DNA of 64,000 nucleotides. It comes from Bacteroidota bacterium. GTDB taxonomy: Bacteria > Bacteroidota > Bacteroidia > Chitinophagales > Chitinophagaceae. Location of the stretch: assembly GCA_016183765.1 (NCBI GenBank), contig JACPEA010000008.1, positions 36,962 to 100,961 of the forward strand. The letters run 5' to 3'. This document shows positions 16,649 through 25,383 of the stretch, piece by piece (the stretch's first letter is position 1; each line of letters starts with the position of its first letter). The notes under the pieces were generated by a model. The model had not been told where the DNA came from. It made no database searches and saw only the letters and a program-made list of their open reading frames with translations. The translations under genes and the position numbers were made by a program.

Positions 16649-17227
16649 TCAGGCTCCGGCCTTGCCGGATTTTACCTTAGAAAGAAAAGAGAGAAGATAA
16701 ACAACGATTAATGCGGCCAGATTCAGGAGAAGACTCATCGTATAAACCCGCATATTGTTTTTGAGAAAACCATTATCACCAGAAGAAGCTATTCCATTCA
16801 TCAGAATACCCTTCACAATCAAGAAAAGAAAAACAAAGCTATGGATCAGGCTTACCCAGGGAAACCTGTTTACTGCCGGGACCCAGAAAATTAATGAAAG
16901 GGTTGCCCAACCAAACAGAAACGGATGTTGCACACGTTCAGTAATATGAGCAATCGTAAAATCAGGAGAAAGATTCTTTATTTCAAAGCCGAAAAACAAG
17001 GTACCTGTTAATGCATAAGCATAAGGCAGCAGTATTCCCATTTTTTTCAGAATGTTTCCACCGGCAGACTGTTCACTTTCCAGGCTGCGGATCAACAGAT
17101 AAATCAGTGGATAACCTGAAAAAAATACAAGTATTTCCAATTGCTGCAGGTAGGCAAAAAAACTGTTATCCATAAATCTGTGATACATCAAAGTTGATGA
17201 TTTTTTGTTGATCCAGTTCATTTTCAT
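16649..17227 (-). CDS. Hypothetical integral membrane protein
   Basis: A 192-residue protein with about five hydrophobic spans: residues about 30-46, 66-84, 103-120, 123-142 and 165-183. The next in-frame ATG (17173, MDNSFFAYLQQLEILVFF) is an alternative start that keeps all spans. The C-terminus is basic. I do not recognise the family. It lies upstream of module A on the same strand, but the tandem operator set sits between them, so separate transcription is likely. Confidence 0.7.
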   Translation of the reverse strand: MKMNWINKKSSTLMYHRFMDNSFFAYLQQLEILVFFSGYPLIYLLIRSLESEQSAGGNILKKMGILLPYAYALTGTLFFGFEIKNLSPDFTIAHITERVQHPFLFGWATLSLIFWVPAVNRFPWVSLIHSFVFLFLIVKGILMNGIASSGDNGFLKNNMRVYTMSLLLNLAALIVVYLLSFLSKVKSGKAGA

Positions 17228-17458
17228 TTAGCAGTAGCATGACTTTCCGCAATAACCTGTTCATGTAATACCCCTCCCTTTCAACGTATTATGATTTTCT
17301 TTACAGTTATTAAGCGGAATTCCCCTATCTTTGCTCCATTCATATACTCTCTCTACAGACTGATCACTCTTCCGTGACAAAGTTTCATCAAGTCAATTAC
17401 GGGCAGGTTATATACCATCTGAGCAATTTCAGATGATCATTTATGTAAATTATCTATT
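17228..17458. other. Divergent intergenic region
   Basis: This 231-bp gap separates the membrane-protein gene from the helicase gene. A small hairpin (ATCTGA ... TCAGAT, 17418-17435) lies in the helicase leader. No operator of the tandem type is present. Confidence 0.5.
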
Positions 17459-18733
17459 GTGTTATTCGAACAATTGAATCTTATCGAGCCCATATTACGT
17501 GCGCTCAGGACCGAAGGGTACACTTCACCCACGCCTATCCAGGAGCAATCCATTCCCATGGTTTTACAAGGAAGGGACCTCCTGGGTTGTGCACAGACCG
17601 GAACCGGTAAAACCGCCGCATTCGCCATTCCCATGCTGCAGATCCTGCATGAGCGGAAGATGGCCGGCAGCAACAACAAAGGCATCAAAGCCCTGATTCT
17701 AACACCCACACGCGAACTGGCCATCCAGATCGATGAAAGTTTTGCCGCCTATGGCAAACACCTGAACCTGAAACACCTGGTGATCTTTGGCGGTGTTTCG
17801 CAACAACCCCAGACCAATGCTTTACGCAATGGTGTTGATATCCTGATCGCCACGCCTGGCCGTTTGCTGGACCTGGTGGAGCAACGTTTCATCAACCTGG
17901 CACAGCTGGAACTGTTTGTGCTGGACGAGGCAGACCGTATGCTGGACATGGGTTTCATCCACGATGTAAAAAAGATCATCACCAAAATACCCGCCAAACA
18001 CCAAACACTTTTCTTCTCGGCTACCATGCCAACAGAGATCGCAAAACTGTCGGGTACCATCCTGAACAACCCGGCCAAAGTAGAAGTAACACCCGTTTCT
18101 TCCACCGCCGAAACCATTCAGCAGTCGGTCTATTTTGTACAGAAGGAAAATAAGAAACACCTGCTGGTTCACCTGCTGAAAGATGCGGCCATCAGAAGTG
18201 TGCTGGTATTTACCCGCACCAAACACGGAGCCGATAAAGTGGTCAAAGACCTTAGCCGGAACGGGATCAGCGCCGAAGCCATCCATGGCAACAAATCGCA
18301 GAATGCCAGGCAACGGGCACTGGGTAATTTTAAATCGGGACAAACCCGTGTACTGGTAGCTACCGATATCGCCGCAAGGGGTATTGATGTAGACAACCTC
18401 TCTCACGTGATCAATTTCGAATTACCGAATGTGCCGGAAACCTATGTACACCGTATCGGCCGTACCGGTCGTGCAGGCGCCAGTGGTATCGCATTTTCTT
18501 TCTGCGACATGGAAGAAAAAGAGTTCCTGCGCGATATCCAGAAACTGATCGCCAATACGGTTCCCGTGGTAACCGAACACCCGTATGCCATGGGCGATAC
18601 CTCACTGGCTTCTTACCCTTCACAGTCCAAACACCCCGCACCCAGCCAGCGCCAGCAAAACAACAGGCGTTCGTTCCGTGGCGGTGACCCGAGAAGGTAC
18701 CAGGGCCAGCAGACCGCCAACCGCGGCAAATAA
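17459..18733 (+). CDS. DEAD-box ATP-dependent RNA helicase (RhlE-like)
   Basis: A 424-residue helicase with the complete motif set: Q-motif region [10 protein letters not shown] (about 23), [13 protein letters not shown] (motif I, about 42), [22 protein letters not shown] (motif II), FFSATMP (motif III), [13 protein letters not shown] (motif V) and [10 protein letters not shown] (motif VI). The tail after residue 375 is polar, rich in Gln, Ser and Arg, as in RhlE-type proteins. These remodel RNA in ribosome assembly and mRNA decay, often in the cold. The frame starts at GTG 17459. A very strong terminator follows. Confidence 0.95.
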   Translation: MLFEQLNLIEPILRALRTEGYTSPTPIQEQSIPMVLQGRDLLGCAQTGTGKTAAFAIPMLQILHERKMAGSNNKGIKALILTPTRELAIQIDESFAAYGKHLNLKHLVIFGGVSQQPQTNALRNGVDILIATPGRLLDLVEQRFINLAQLELFVLDEADRMLDMGFIHDVKKIITKIPAKHQTLFFSATMPTEIAKLSGTILNNPAKVEVTPVSSTAETIQQSVYFVQKENKKHLLVHLLKDAAIRSVLVFTRTKHGADKVVKDLSRNGISAEAIHGNKSQNARQRALGNFKSGQTRVLVATDIAARGIDVDNLSHVINFELPNVPETYVHRIGRTGRAGASGIAFSFCDMEEKEFLRDIQKLIANTVPVVTEHPYAMGDTSLASYPSQSKHPAPSQRQQNNRRSFRGGDPRRYQGQQTANRGK

Positions 18734-18745
18734 TACAAATTTATC

Positions 18746-18784
18746 AAATGGTCCTGCTAGATCGCGATCTGTGCAGGACCATTT
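18746..18784 (+). terminator. Terminator after the DEAD-box helicase gene
   Basis: A perfect 12-bp stem (18746-18757 with 18773-18784) encloses a second palindrome AGATCGCGATCT (18759-18770). The downstream sequence is T-rich. Confidence 0.82.
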
Positions 18785-18877
18785 CATTTCAACTACCCCT
18801 TGTTTTATAGGAGAAATACTACTGTCACACGTTGCTATCTGCACAAAAAAAACTAATTTCAATGGTAAATTGGGAAC

Positions 18878-19291
18878 ATGAAAAAAGTGCTTATCAGCGG
18901 CCTTGTGGCAGGGATTGTTCTTTCTATCCTTTCTTATGGTGGTTTTTTTGTAGCCGTCACCATACCGTTCATGAACCGCTTTTTTGTTGAATACATGAGT
19001 AATGTTTTTATCTCCGACAGGTCAAGGGATTTTTTCTTTTATTCCCACGCTTTACTCATCAGTTTTGCCCTTTCCTGGTTCTGGGAGCGTTCCAAAAAAG
19101 TATTTCAAGGTCATTTTGTGCTTCGTGGGCTTGAATTTGGCCTGGCTTATACCATCGCCGGACTGCTGCCCATTTTGTGGATGACCTACAGCCAGATAGA
19201 TGTATCTGAGACTATGGTATTGTCCTGGCTTGGTTTTGGTCTTTTCCAGTCTTGTGTGGCGGGAATTATTTTCGCGAAGATGAACCCTTAA
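18878..19291 (+). CDS. Hypothetical four-span membrane protein
   Basis: A 137-residue hydrophobic protein with about four spans (residues about 5-28, 50-68, 83-103 and 112-133). No family recognised. The stop overlaps by 4 bp the end of the convergent YceI-like gene. Confidence 0.72.
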   Translation: MKKVLISGLVAGIVLSILSYGGFFVAVTIPFMNRFFVEYMSNVFISDRSRDFFFYSHALLISFALSWFWERSKKVFQGHFVLRGLEFGLAYTIAGLLPILWMTYSQIDVSETMVLSWLGFGLFQSCVAGIIFAKMNP

Positions 19292-19884
19292 CCCAGGGGT
19301 TTCAGTTTCAGTTTAAACTCTACACTCAACTCATCTTTGGCTTTGATGATGCCCCCCAGTTTGCTGGGCGGAACCAGGTTAAAGTCCGAGAAATTCACCA
19401 CCCTGTCTCCTTTCAGGTGCAAGCTCTGTGTATTGTCCTGTGTGAACAGGTAAGAAATCTCGAATCTTTTGGTAACACCTGCCAGGGTGATATCCACCAC
19501 GCCCGTGATCTTGGAGGGATTCCTGAAATCGGGAAAACTGTTGATGGAAATGAAACGGATGGACAAATGCGGATAGGCTTTGTACTTAAGCGTTTTACGA
19601 AGGTCATTCGTCATCATTTTATTATGACAATCGAATGAAAGGATATCCAGCATCAGCCGGCCCTGCATGGGCAGCAACTGACCCCTGGGGGCTTTGGGGG
19701 CACAGGTAATGGTATCTGGCAGGGAATAATTGGTGATCTCGCACTGGAAGGTATTGATATTGGTACTGCCATTTACCGACAAGCTACTGCCTGGCATTAC
19801 CACCCAGGCTACATTGTTGTTCTCCGGGCTGTTAAAACCAGGTAATACGATCAACAATATCAGGTACAACCAATTCTTTCTCAT
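19288..19884 (-). CDS. YceI-like periplasmic protein
   Basis: A 198-residue protein from the ATG at 19884, with a signal peptide (NWLYLILLIVLPGFN). The YceI lipocalin-like fold is indicated by LSVNGSTNINTFQCEI (first strands), KITGVVDITLAGVTKRFEI and the closing strands FNLVPPSKLGGIIKAKDELS. The VPPxxxGGxIK stretch is shared with the YceI-like protein at 21365 (VPPSFMMGTIKTGND). It follows the porin gene on the same strand, but a hairpin lies between them. Confidence 0.8.
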   Translation of the reverse strand: MRKNWLYLILLIVLPGFNSPENNNVAWVVMPGSSLSVNGSTNINTFQCEITNYSLPDTITCAPKAPRGQLLPMQGRLMLDILSFDCHNKMMTNDLRKTLKYKAYPHLSIRFISINSFPDFRNPSKITGVVDITLAGVTKRFEISYLFTQDNTQSLHLKGDRVVNFSDFNLVPPSKLGGIIKAKDELSVEFKLKLKPLG

Positions 19885-19912
19885 GATGTCCATGCCGCTT
19901 TAGAAGCTAAAA

Positions 19913-19947
19913 AACAATAGCCGAATGAAATTAATTCATCCGGCTAT
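19913..19947 (-). terminator. Hairpin after the porin gene
   Basis: An inverted repeat of about 14 bp, AATAGCCGAATGAA / TTCATCCGGCTATT with one mismatch, lies between the porin stop and the YceI-like start. It is probably the end of the YceI-porin transcript. Confidence 0.7.
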
Positions 19948-19973
19948 TATACACTATAAAAAAACCCAATAAT

Positions 19974-21314
19974 TTAGAATCCTACGATCGCTTCGATCAC
20001 ATATCCGTTGAATTTACCACTAGAACGGAAATCGGTAGTTGGGAAATCAAGGTATTTCTGGGTAACAATCTCAGCTTTCATCAGCACGTTTTTGGTCAGG
20101 AACCAACCGGCAGCAAAAGCAGTTCTGTTTACTTTGATATCTGCAGTATAACCGGCCAGCCTGGCTTTTACGGTATTGTATTTGGCGCCTACAAACAGGT
20201 TCTCGTCTTTACCAAAACGGTATACACCCTCGATCACGAACTGGTTGGCTTTTCTGCTCTCAGTTTCAGCTTTGGTACGACCTTTGGCTGTTTCATAAGT
20301 ACCGAAGATCTCCAGTCCATATGCTTTAAAGAAGGCGTTGAACATAGTAGCACTCAATTTTTTACTGAAGCCCGGATTTAATCTGCCAGAGAAGGCAATC
20401 CCTGTAGAAGCAGGCAAAGAACCTGGTACACCTTTCTCCATTACGTTCTGATAGTTAGAACCGGTACGGTCGCCACCATACAGTGTCAGACCACTACCTG
20501 CCTGGCTGGAGTTGGTGTAATGGCTCACTGAGAAACGGAGTCTTACATTTTTATCCAGTTTGGTATCATAACTACCTTTAAAGTACAGTGAAGGATTTCG
20601 GTTAGTATTGGCATCTGCTGCAGTAGCAATTACTGAATCAACATGACCTTTGATCATACCATTGGTAATACCCACCATACCGGTAAAACCACCTTTCTGA
20701 ACATATACCTCACCACCGATCTCAGTTGCAAACTGATCGATAATATGGTTATCCATGAATGGATTGTAGAGAGTCTGACCACCATCTGACCTGCGGAAGT
20801 GCTGATCACCGTAGTTCACTTCAAAGTGACCCACTTTCAGGGTTACCACTTTCATGATATCATCCCAGGTTTTGCCTTTGAAAGGAAGTTTGTCGAACTG
20901 GATATAACCACCTTTTACCCAGTACTCGTTGTGGTGGCGAGAAGACAGGTAACTGGTCACATTCAGTTTAATACCATCCGCCAGTTGTGCATCCATGTAT
21001 AAGTTGGCCTGGGCGGTCATAAAACCTGGAGCAACCGGATACAGGCGGTTAGCACCGGTACCTGTATTGTTCAGGGCAGATGGGTTTTCGTGTTTCAGGT
21101 TCTGGTACTGTTGTGTAAAACCTGCACCCCACCTGATCGTTAATCCGGTAAAAGGAACGGTGTCGCTTTTTAATGTTTCAAACTGGTTGATACCGGTTTT
21201 ATCATAAGGGCGGAAGTTAGAGATTTTAGGTTGTTGCGCATACAGGGCTACAGGCAGAACCCCGATCAAGACGAAACTAACCATTGATTTAAACCTGTTC
21301 ATTTGCATTTTCAT
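19974..21314 (-). CDS. Outer-membrane porin-like beta-barrel protein
   Basis: A 446-residue outer-membrane protein with a signal peptide (SMVSFVLIGVLPVALYAQ) and amphipathic strands throughout, ending in VIEAIVGF, a typical barrel-closing aromatic end. The overall pattern resembles the OprO/OprP-like porins of Bacteroidetes. Substrate unknown. It lies 50 bp downstream of a YceI-like gene on the same strand and so is probably controlled by the tandem Crp/Fnr-type sites at 22049-22082. Confidence 0.82.
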   Translation of the reverse strand: MKMQMNRFKSMVSFVLIGVLPVALYAQQPKISNFRPYDKTGINQFETLKSDTVPFTGLTIRWGAGFTQQYQNLKHENPSALNNTGTGANRLYPVAPGFMTAQANLYMDAQLADGIKLNVTSYLSSRHHNEYWVKGGYIQFDKLPFKGKTWDDIMKVVTLKVGHFEVNYGDQHFRRSDGGQTLYNPFMDNHIIDQFATEIGGEVYVQKGGFTGMVGITNGMIKGHVDSVIATAADANTNRNPSLYFKGSYDTKLDKNVRLRFSVSHYTNSSQAGSGLTLYGGDRTGSNYQNVMEKGVPGSLPASTGIAFSGRLNPGFSKKLSATMFNAFFKAYGLEIFGTYETAKGRTKAETESRKANQFVIEGVYRFGKDENLFVGAKYNTVKARLAGYTADIKVNRTAFAAGWFLTKNVLMKAEIVTQKYLDFPTTDFRSSGKFNGYVIEAIVGF

Positions 21315-21364
21315 AAAAAATAGTTTGGGTTTACAAACAATAGTGTTACTGTTTTAGTTATTGG

Positions 21365-21958
21365 TTATTTACTGAGTGTGAAATCAAATTTCAAAATCAC
21401 ATCGTTTCCGGTTTTGATGGTACCCATCATAAAGCTGGGCGGAACCATACCAAAATCCTTCATGCTGATCTTTTTAGATCCGGTAACGGTAACGGTTTTG
21501 TCGGGATGTACTTTACAGGTAGCAGTTATTTCTGCATCCAGGGTAGCGCCGGCAATGGTGAGCTTACCATTTGTTTTTACCAGGTAATCTGTACCGCTCC
21601 CAGAAACGGTAGAAGTAGCAGCTGTGTAAGTGATGTTGGGACTCTTATCTGTTTTCAATGCTTTGTAGGCATTTTTGTCCATGGCACTTTTACCGCTTTT
21701 CAGCACCAGCGCATTGGTAGAGAAAGAGAGTCCGTTCAGGGCTGTTAAAGCACCTGCTGCATTTAAAGTAATGGTAGCTTCGCAGTTACCCTGGGCAGAT
21801 TTCATTTCCCAGTCGTGTAAAGTAGAGGTTCCGCTTACTACCAGGCTGGCAGCATTTTTATTACTGTATTTAACCTGTGCAAAAGCGCCTATGAACAACA
21901 AAAGAGATACGCCGAGGGTAAGAACTTTTTTGAGTGTGGTTGGTAGTACGAGGTTCAT
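21365..21958 (-). CDS. YceI-like periplasmic protein, first gene of YceI-porin pair
   Basis: A 197-residue protein from the ATG at 21958 (MNLVLPTTLKKVLTLGVSLL), with a clear signal peptide ending FIGAFAQ. A longer frame from 22054 has no signal-like start and would run into the promoter. YceI features include SGTSTLHDWEMKSAQGNCEA, NGKLTIAGATLDAEITATCK and the last strands MVPPSFMMGTIKTGNDVILK. It is probably a periplasmic lipid- or quinone-binding protein. It is followed by the porin gene after 50 bp. The promoter region has paired Crp/Fnr-type sites and a consensus -7 element. Confidence 0.86.
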   Translation of the reverse strand: MNLVLPTTLKKVLTLGVSLLLFIGAFAQVKYSNKNAASLVVSGTSTLHDWEMKSAQGNCEATITLNAAGALTALNGLSFSTNALVLKSGKSAMDKNAYKALKTDKSPNITYTAATSTVSGSGTDYLVKTNGKLTIAGATLDAEITATCKVHPDKTVTVTGSKKISMKDFGMVPPSFMMGTIKTGNDVILKFDFTLSK

Positions 21959-22391
21959 AAAAATAGGTTTAAGGTTTATTAAGTATGGTTGCTTGTATTC
22001 TTTTTGTTTTGACGGTACAAACTTAGTCCAGCATTTACCAGCTGAATATGACATACATCAAACGACAATATGATTTATATCATACTATACTATAACATCT
22101 CTCTTTTTTTACACGCAATACCTTCATAACACATTGAAAAACACTTTATTATCTCATATTTATTTTGTACAAACGCATCACCTGCAATTGTAATCCCATT
22201 GTCATTTCTTCCGGGATCACCTAATATAACGGCGAAAATCCTAATTAAGTATATAAAAATTAAATATGCTCTCGTTAATTTTTGAGGCACTTGACAAAAG
22301 AATATGATTCAACGCATACTATATAATCAGTTCCTGGCGGTTCCGCCTGTAGCGGGAGCCATGGGTTGTTATTTCACTTAATTTAGTAGGT
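21959..22391. promoter_or_regulatory. 433-bp divergent intergenic region holding the YceI-porin promoter
   Basis: No gene is visible. The left half carries the minus-strand promoter with -7 element TAAGTTTG (22025-22018) and the tandem operators annotated separately. The right half, in front of the serine hydrolase gene, is AT-rich with no motif that I can defend. Confidence 0.6.
22049..22082 (-). promoter_or_regulatory. Tandem Crp/Fnr-type operators, site set 3
   Basis: TGACATACATCA (22049-22060) and TGATTTATATCA (22071-22082; within the perfect 16-bp inverted repeat TATGATTTATATCATA, 22069-22084) fit TGAY-N4-RTCA and start exactly 22 bp apart. The minus-strand -7 element TAAGTTTG (22025-22018) matches the Bacteroidetes consensus TAnnTTTG. 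Its centre is 33 bp from the centre of the proximal site, so the sites would sit near -42 and -64, where a class II activator binds. No -33 TTTG is seen, as expected for an activated promoter. Confidence 0.78.
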
Positions 22392-23639
22392 ATGACAGTT
22401 TCAAAAATCATCCTTGCCGGCTGCCTGTGTATCAGCAGCTTCGTTTTCAGCCAGAAAAAAAATATCCCGGCAGCAGTTTACAAGCCCTATTTCCCTTCTG
22501 CCCAGCATTGGGAAAACAAATCGCCCGCCGAACTCGGAGTAAATAGCGGAAAGATCCAGGAAGCCCTGACTCTTGCCAGGGCCGCCGAAAGCCGGAACCC
22601 GAGAAACATGGAACTTAGCCACTACCAGAGTTTCGGCAAAGAACCTTTTGGAGAAGCCATCGGTCCATTTGCAGAGAGAGGAGAACCCACAGGTCTGATC
22701 ATCTACAAAGGTTACCTGATGGCCAGCTGGGGCGAACCCCAGCGATGCGATATGACGCATAGCGTTACCAAAAGTTTCTTATCCACCGTTGTAGGACTTG
22801 CTGTTGACCAGGGACTGATCAGGAGCGTACACGATACCGTAGCACCCTATGTTCCCCCGATAGAATTGTTCACTCCCGGACAGGTAAACCGGCCTGCAGA
22901 ACTGTATGGCCAGCCACAATTGCTGCGACCCTTCGATACGGAACATAACAGGACCATCACCTGGGACCACCTGCTGCGGCAGACCAGTGATTGGGAAGGG
23001 ACTCTTTGGGGTAAACCTGATTGGGCTGACAGGCCTGATCCCGATCCGGCCAAATGGTACAACCGGAAAAGGAATGCCCCCGGCACCGTTTATGAATACA
23101 ACGATGTACGGGTGAATGTAATGGCCCTGGCAGCAACCAGTGTATGGCGCAAACCTTTGCCACAAGTGTTACAGCAATATATCATGGATCCCATCGGCGC
23201 TTCCAGTACCTGGCGCTGGACTGGTTACCGCAATGCCTGGATCGTACTGAACGGACAACCCGTGCAATCGGTAAGCGGGGGTGGCCATTGGGGTGGAGGC
23301 ATGTTCATCAACGCATATGATATGGCCCGCTTTGGCCTGCTCACCTTACACAAAGGCAACTGGAACGGCAAACAGCTCCTGAGCGAGCAATGGGTAAAAC
23401 AGGCTCTCACTCCTACCCCGGCCAGAACCGATTACGGCTATATGAACTGGTTCCTGAATACCGACCAGAAACTATTACCCGATGCGCCGGCAAGCGCATT
23501 CATGCATATCGGTAATGGCAATAACCTCATATACGTAGACCCGGAACACGAGCTGGTAGTGGTGGCACGCTGGATAGCCGATAACAAAGCCATGAACAGT
23601 ACCGTTAAAAAGATCCTGGAAGCATTGGAAACGAAATAA
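22392..23639 (+). CDS. Secreted beta-lactamase-fold serine hydrolase
   Basis: A 415-residue protein with a signal peptide (IILAGCLCISSFVFSQ). The serine beta-lactamase/DD-peptidase (class C-like) motifs are SxxK in MTHSVTKSFLS (around residue 121) and YxN in VYEYNDVRVN (around residue 235); HWGGGMFIN (around residue 299) fills the place of the third motif. Relatives include esterases, 6-aminohexanoate-dimer hydrolases and peptidases, so the substrate is open. It would act in the periplasm or outside. It stands alone, reading away from the YceI-porin pair. Confidence 0.88.
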   Translation: MTVSKIILAGCLCISSFVFSQKKNIPAAVYKPYFPSAQHWENKSPAELGVNSGKIQEALTLARAAESRNPRNMELSHYQSFGKEPFGEAIGPFAERGEPTGLIIYKGYLMASWGEPQRCDMTHSVTKSFLSTVVGLAVDQGLIRSVHDTVAPYVPPIELFTPGQVNRPAELYGQPQLLRPFDTEHNRTITWDHLLRQTSDWEGTLWGKPDWADRPDPDPAKWYNRKRNAPGTVYEYNDVRVNVMALAATSVWRKPLPQVLQQYIMDPIGASSTWRWTGYRNAWIVLNGQPVQSVSGGGHWGGGMFINAYDMARFGLLTLHKGNWNGKQLLSEQWVKQALTPTPARTDYGYMNWFLNTDQKLLPDAPASAFMHIGNGNNLIYVDPEHELVVVARWIADNKAMNSTVKKILEALETK

Positions 23640-23777
23640 ATAAGCTTTTGAGCCGACAGAAAAACAAATGGACAGTACATGGCTGTCCATTTGTTTTAAG
23701 CGAGCGGTCCAAAAAAGCCGGAGTTTTCATAAATCCCCCTATTTTTGCGCCCCTGACGGGTAAGTTACCCGATTGAT

Positions 23778-23859
23778 GCGGATGTGGCGAAACTGGCAGA
23801 CGCACTAGACTTAGGATCTAGCGGGGTGACCCATGTAGGTTCGATTCCTATCATCCGCA
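23778..23859 (+). tRNA. tRNA-Leu (anticodon UAG)
   Basis: An 82-nt cloverleaf. The acceptor stem GCGGATG (23778-23784) pairs with CATCCGC (23852-23858), with discriminator A at 23859. The anticodon stem CTAGA/TCTAG encloses loop CTTAGGA, giving anticodon TAG at 23812-23814. The long variable arm (GCGGGGTGACCC region) is the leucine type, and the T-loop GTTCGATTC is present. CCA is not encoded (CAC follows). A terminator hairpin follows. Confidence 0.97.
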
Positions 23860-23876
23860 CACATTGTTCCATCTGC

Positions 23877-23906
23877 AAAAAGCTCACTGTGTGAGCTTTT
23901 TGTTTT
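23877..23906. terminator. Bidirectional terminator after tRNA-Leu
   Basis: A perfect 11-bp stem (23877-23887 with 23891-23901), a 3-nt loop and a T-run on the plus strand. On the minus strand it overlaps the DUF5777 stop codon at 23884-23886 and could also end that operon. Confidence 0.88.
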
Positions 23907-24798
23907 TCCTGATCTGGAACACACGAGACAGGTTAAACCCGAATCTGACCTCCCCTTTGGACCAGCTATTGGTGGTTTCTGTAATAAAAGCACGTTCATT
24001 CATTCCGGCGGCATTGGATACATGCAGCTGAAATACGTGCCCGCCGGTTTCAATATCCACACCCACAGACAGGGGATGATAGTTCACACCGGTCTCTATT
24101 CCATTCGCTACATAAAAATAATCCCAGGTCAAAGCCATACGGTTCGAGACTTTAGCGCGTCCTCCAAAACCTACGGCATATACGTCATTGGGCTGTGTTT
24201 GAAGCGGCACCAGGTTATGATGCACCAGCGTAGGCGAGATCTGCAGGGTAAGCCCCTCACTTATTTTTCTGCCGATGATGGTTTGAAAATAGTAGGCCAG
24301 TCTCGACGAAAAATAATTTTTGATCGTGGGATCGGCCCAGGGCAGTGTGTTCAGGGTCATACCGGCCACCAGCGCAACAGTGACCGGGAAACTCCCTTCA
24401 CCGGTACTTTGCATCAGGGGGGCAAATTTGATATACCCGTCCAGTTCTTTTTTAAAATTGCTCCGGCCAACACCGAACATGAGGTTCCTGCGCAGTCCGA
24501 AATCAAAACTCAGGCGCATACTGGCCTGGTCAAGGCCAAAGAAATTATCAGCTCCCTGGTTCAACAGACCAAACCGGTGAAGGATCCGGAAATCCATCGT
24601 TCCGGGTGCCAGGAACTCCATAGAATGCCCGTTGATGACCCTTGGTGATTTGAAAGCATATTTTACATATTCCTTCCGGGGTTTATCCTCTCCCACCAGT
24701 TTCAACAGAACCGTTTCCTGGGCGTTCATGCCTTGCGCGTACAGGCAGAACAGGCAAAACACAACCATTCTTGTTATCATTTTTTTCATGCTATTCAT
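23884..24798 (-). CDS. DUF5777-family outer-membrane beta-barrel protein, copy B
   Basis: A 304-residue homologue of the protein at 14193-15164. It has a signal peptide (VVFCLFCLYAQGMNAQ), the family stretch DFRILHRFGLLNQGADNFFG and MRLSFDFGLRRNLMFGVG around residues 66-105, and beta-barrel-like alternation to the end. Function unknown. It is the last gene of a five-gene minus-strand run (two haem lipoproteins, OB-fold protein, YceI-like, DUF5777), mirroring module A, and lies 16 bp from the YceI-like gene. Its stop codon lies inside the terminator hairpin of the tRNA. Confidence 0.84.
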   Translation of the reverse strand: MNSMKKMITRMVVFCLFCLYAQGMNAQETVLLKLVGEDKPRKEYVKYAFKSPRVINGHSMEFLAPGTMDFRILHRFGLLNQGADNFFGLDQASMRLSFDFGLRRNLMFGVGRSNFKKELDGYIKFAPLMQSTGEGSFPVTVALVAGMTLNTLPWADPTIKNYFSSRLAYYFQTIIGRKISEGLTLQISPTLVHHNLVPLQTQPNDVYAVGFGGRAKVSNRMALTWDYFYVANGIETGVNYHPLSVGVDIETGGHVFQLHVSNAAGMNERAFITETTNSWSKGEVRFGFNLSRVFQIRKNKKLTQ

Positions 24799-24814
24799 TG
24801 ATTAAAGTGGGAGA

Positions 24815-25372
24815 TTATTTCAGTGGCTCCAGTAAACAATCGACCGTGATCTTTACATTTTTGGCTACTTTATCAGCCACCAATGTGGGAATGGCGACCG
24901 CATAGTCAGCTAGCAATTCCGTAAAAACAGACTGTACCTGTATCTTACCCGCTTTCACGGTAAGTTTACCTTCTGCGGCTACGTCTTTGGCCTGTCCGTG
25001 CATGGTCAGTTTCCCTTTTACCTGAACCGGATATACGCCATCCCTGGCATAGTTCACAGAAGTTCCGGGCAGGATCGCTCCCCGGAACTCTGTTTTCGGA
25101 AATTTATGGCTCTCCACATAGTTCTCGTTGAAATGCTCCTGCATCAGGGCCCTTTCAAACTCAAAGGCTTTCATCAGTACTGCCATCTGCAGGTTACCTG
25201 TTTTGGTATCGAGTACACAGGTTACTGTTTTATTGACGCCGACAATATCTTCCGGCGATTTAGGTGCGGTAGCATCGAAACTGATCTTACCGGTTTTAGT
25301 AAAATATTTATCCTGTGCCTGTATGGATTGCAGGGCAATAACAGACAGCATAACAATGATCAACTTTTTCAT
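24815..25372 (-). CDS. YceI-like periplasmic protein, module B
   Basis: A 185-residue protein from the ATG at 25372 (MKKLIIVMLSVIALQSIQAQ), a clean signal peptide. An upstream in-frame ATG at 25414 lies inside the preceding gene and is not favoured. YceI traits include GKISFDATAPKSPEDIVGVN, FNENYVESHKFPKTEFRGAI (the usual block with HxxSxxFFDxxKYP-like spacing) and VKGKLTMHGQAKDVAAEGKL. Of the four YceI-like proteins here this is the closest to the canonical pattern. It may bind a quinone or other polyisoprenoid in the periplasm. It lies between the OB-fold and DUF5777 genes. Confidence 0.87.
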   Translation of the reverse strand: MKKLIIVMLSVIALQSIQAQDKYFTKTGKISFDATAPKSPEDIVGVNKTVTCVLDTKTGNLQMAVLMKAFEFERALMQEHFNENYVESHKFPKTEFRGAILPGTSVNYARDGVYPVQVKGKLTMHGQAKDVAAEGKLTVKAGKIQVQSVFTELLADYAVAIPTLVADKVAKNVKITVDCLLEPLK

Positions 25373-25383
25373 AAAGAATTCAT

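Noticed and set aside
22090..22290. 66-codon minus-strand ORF in the YceI upstream region
   Set aside because: AT-rich, no recognisable leader or family, and it lies directly upstream of the operator pair; probably chance.
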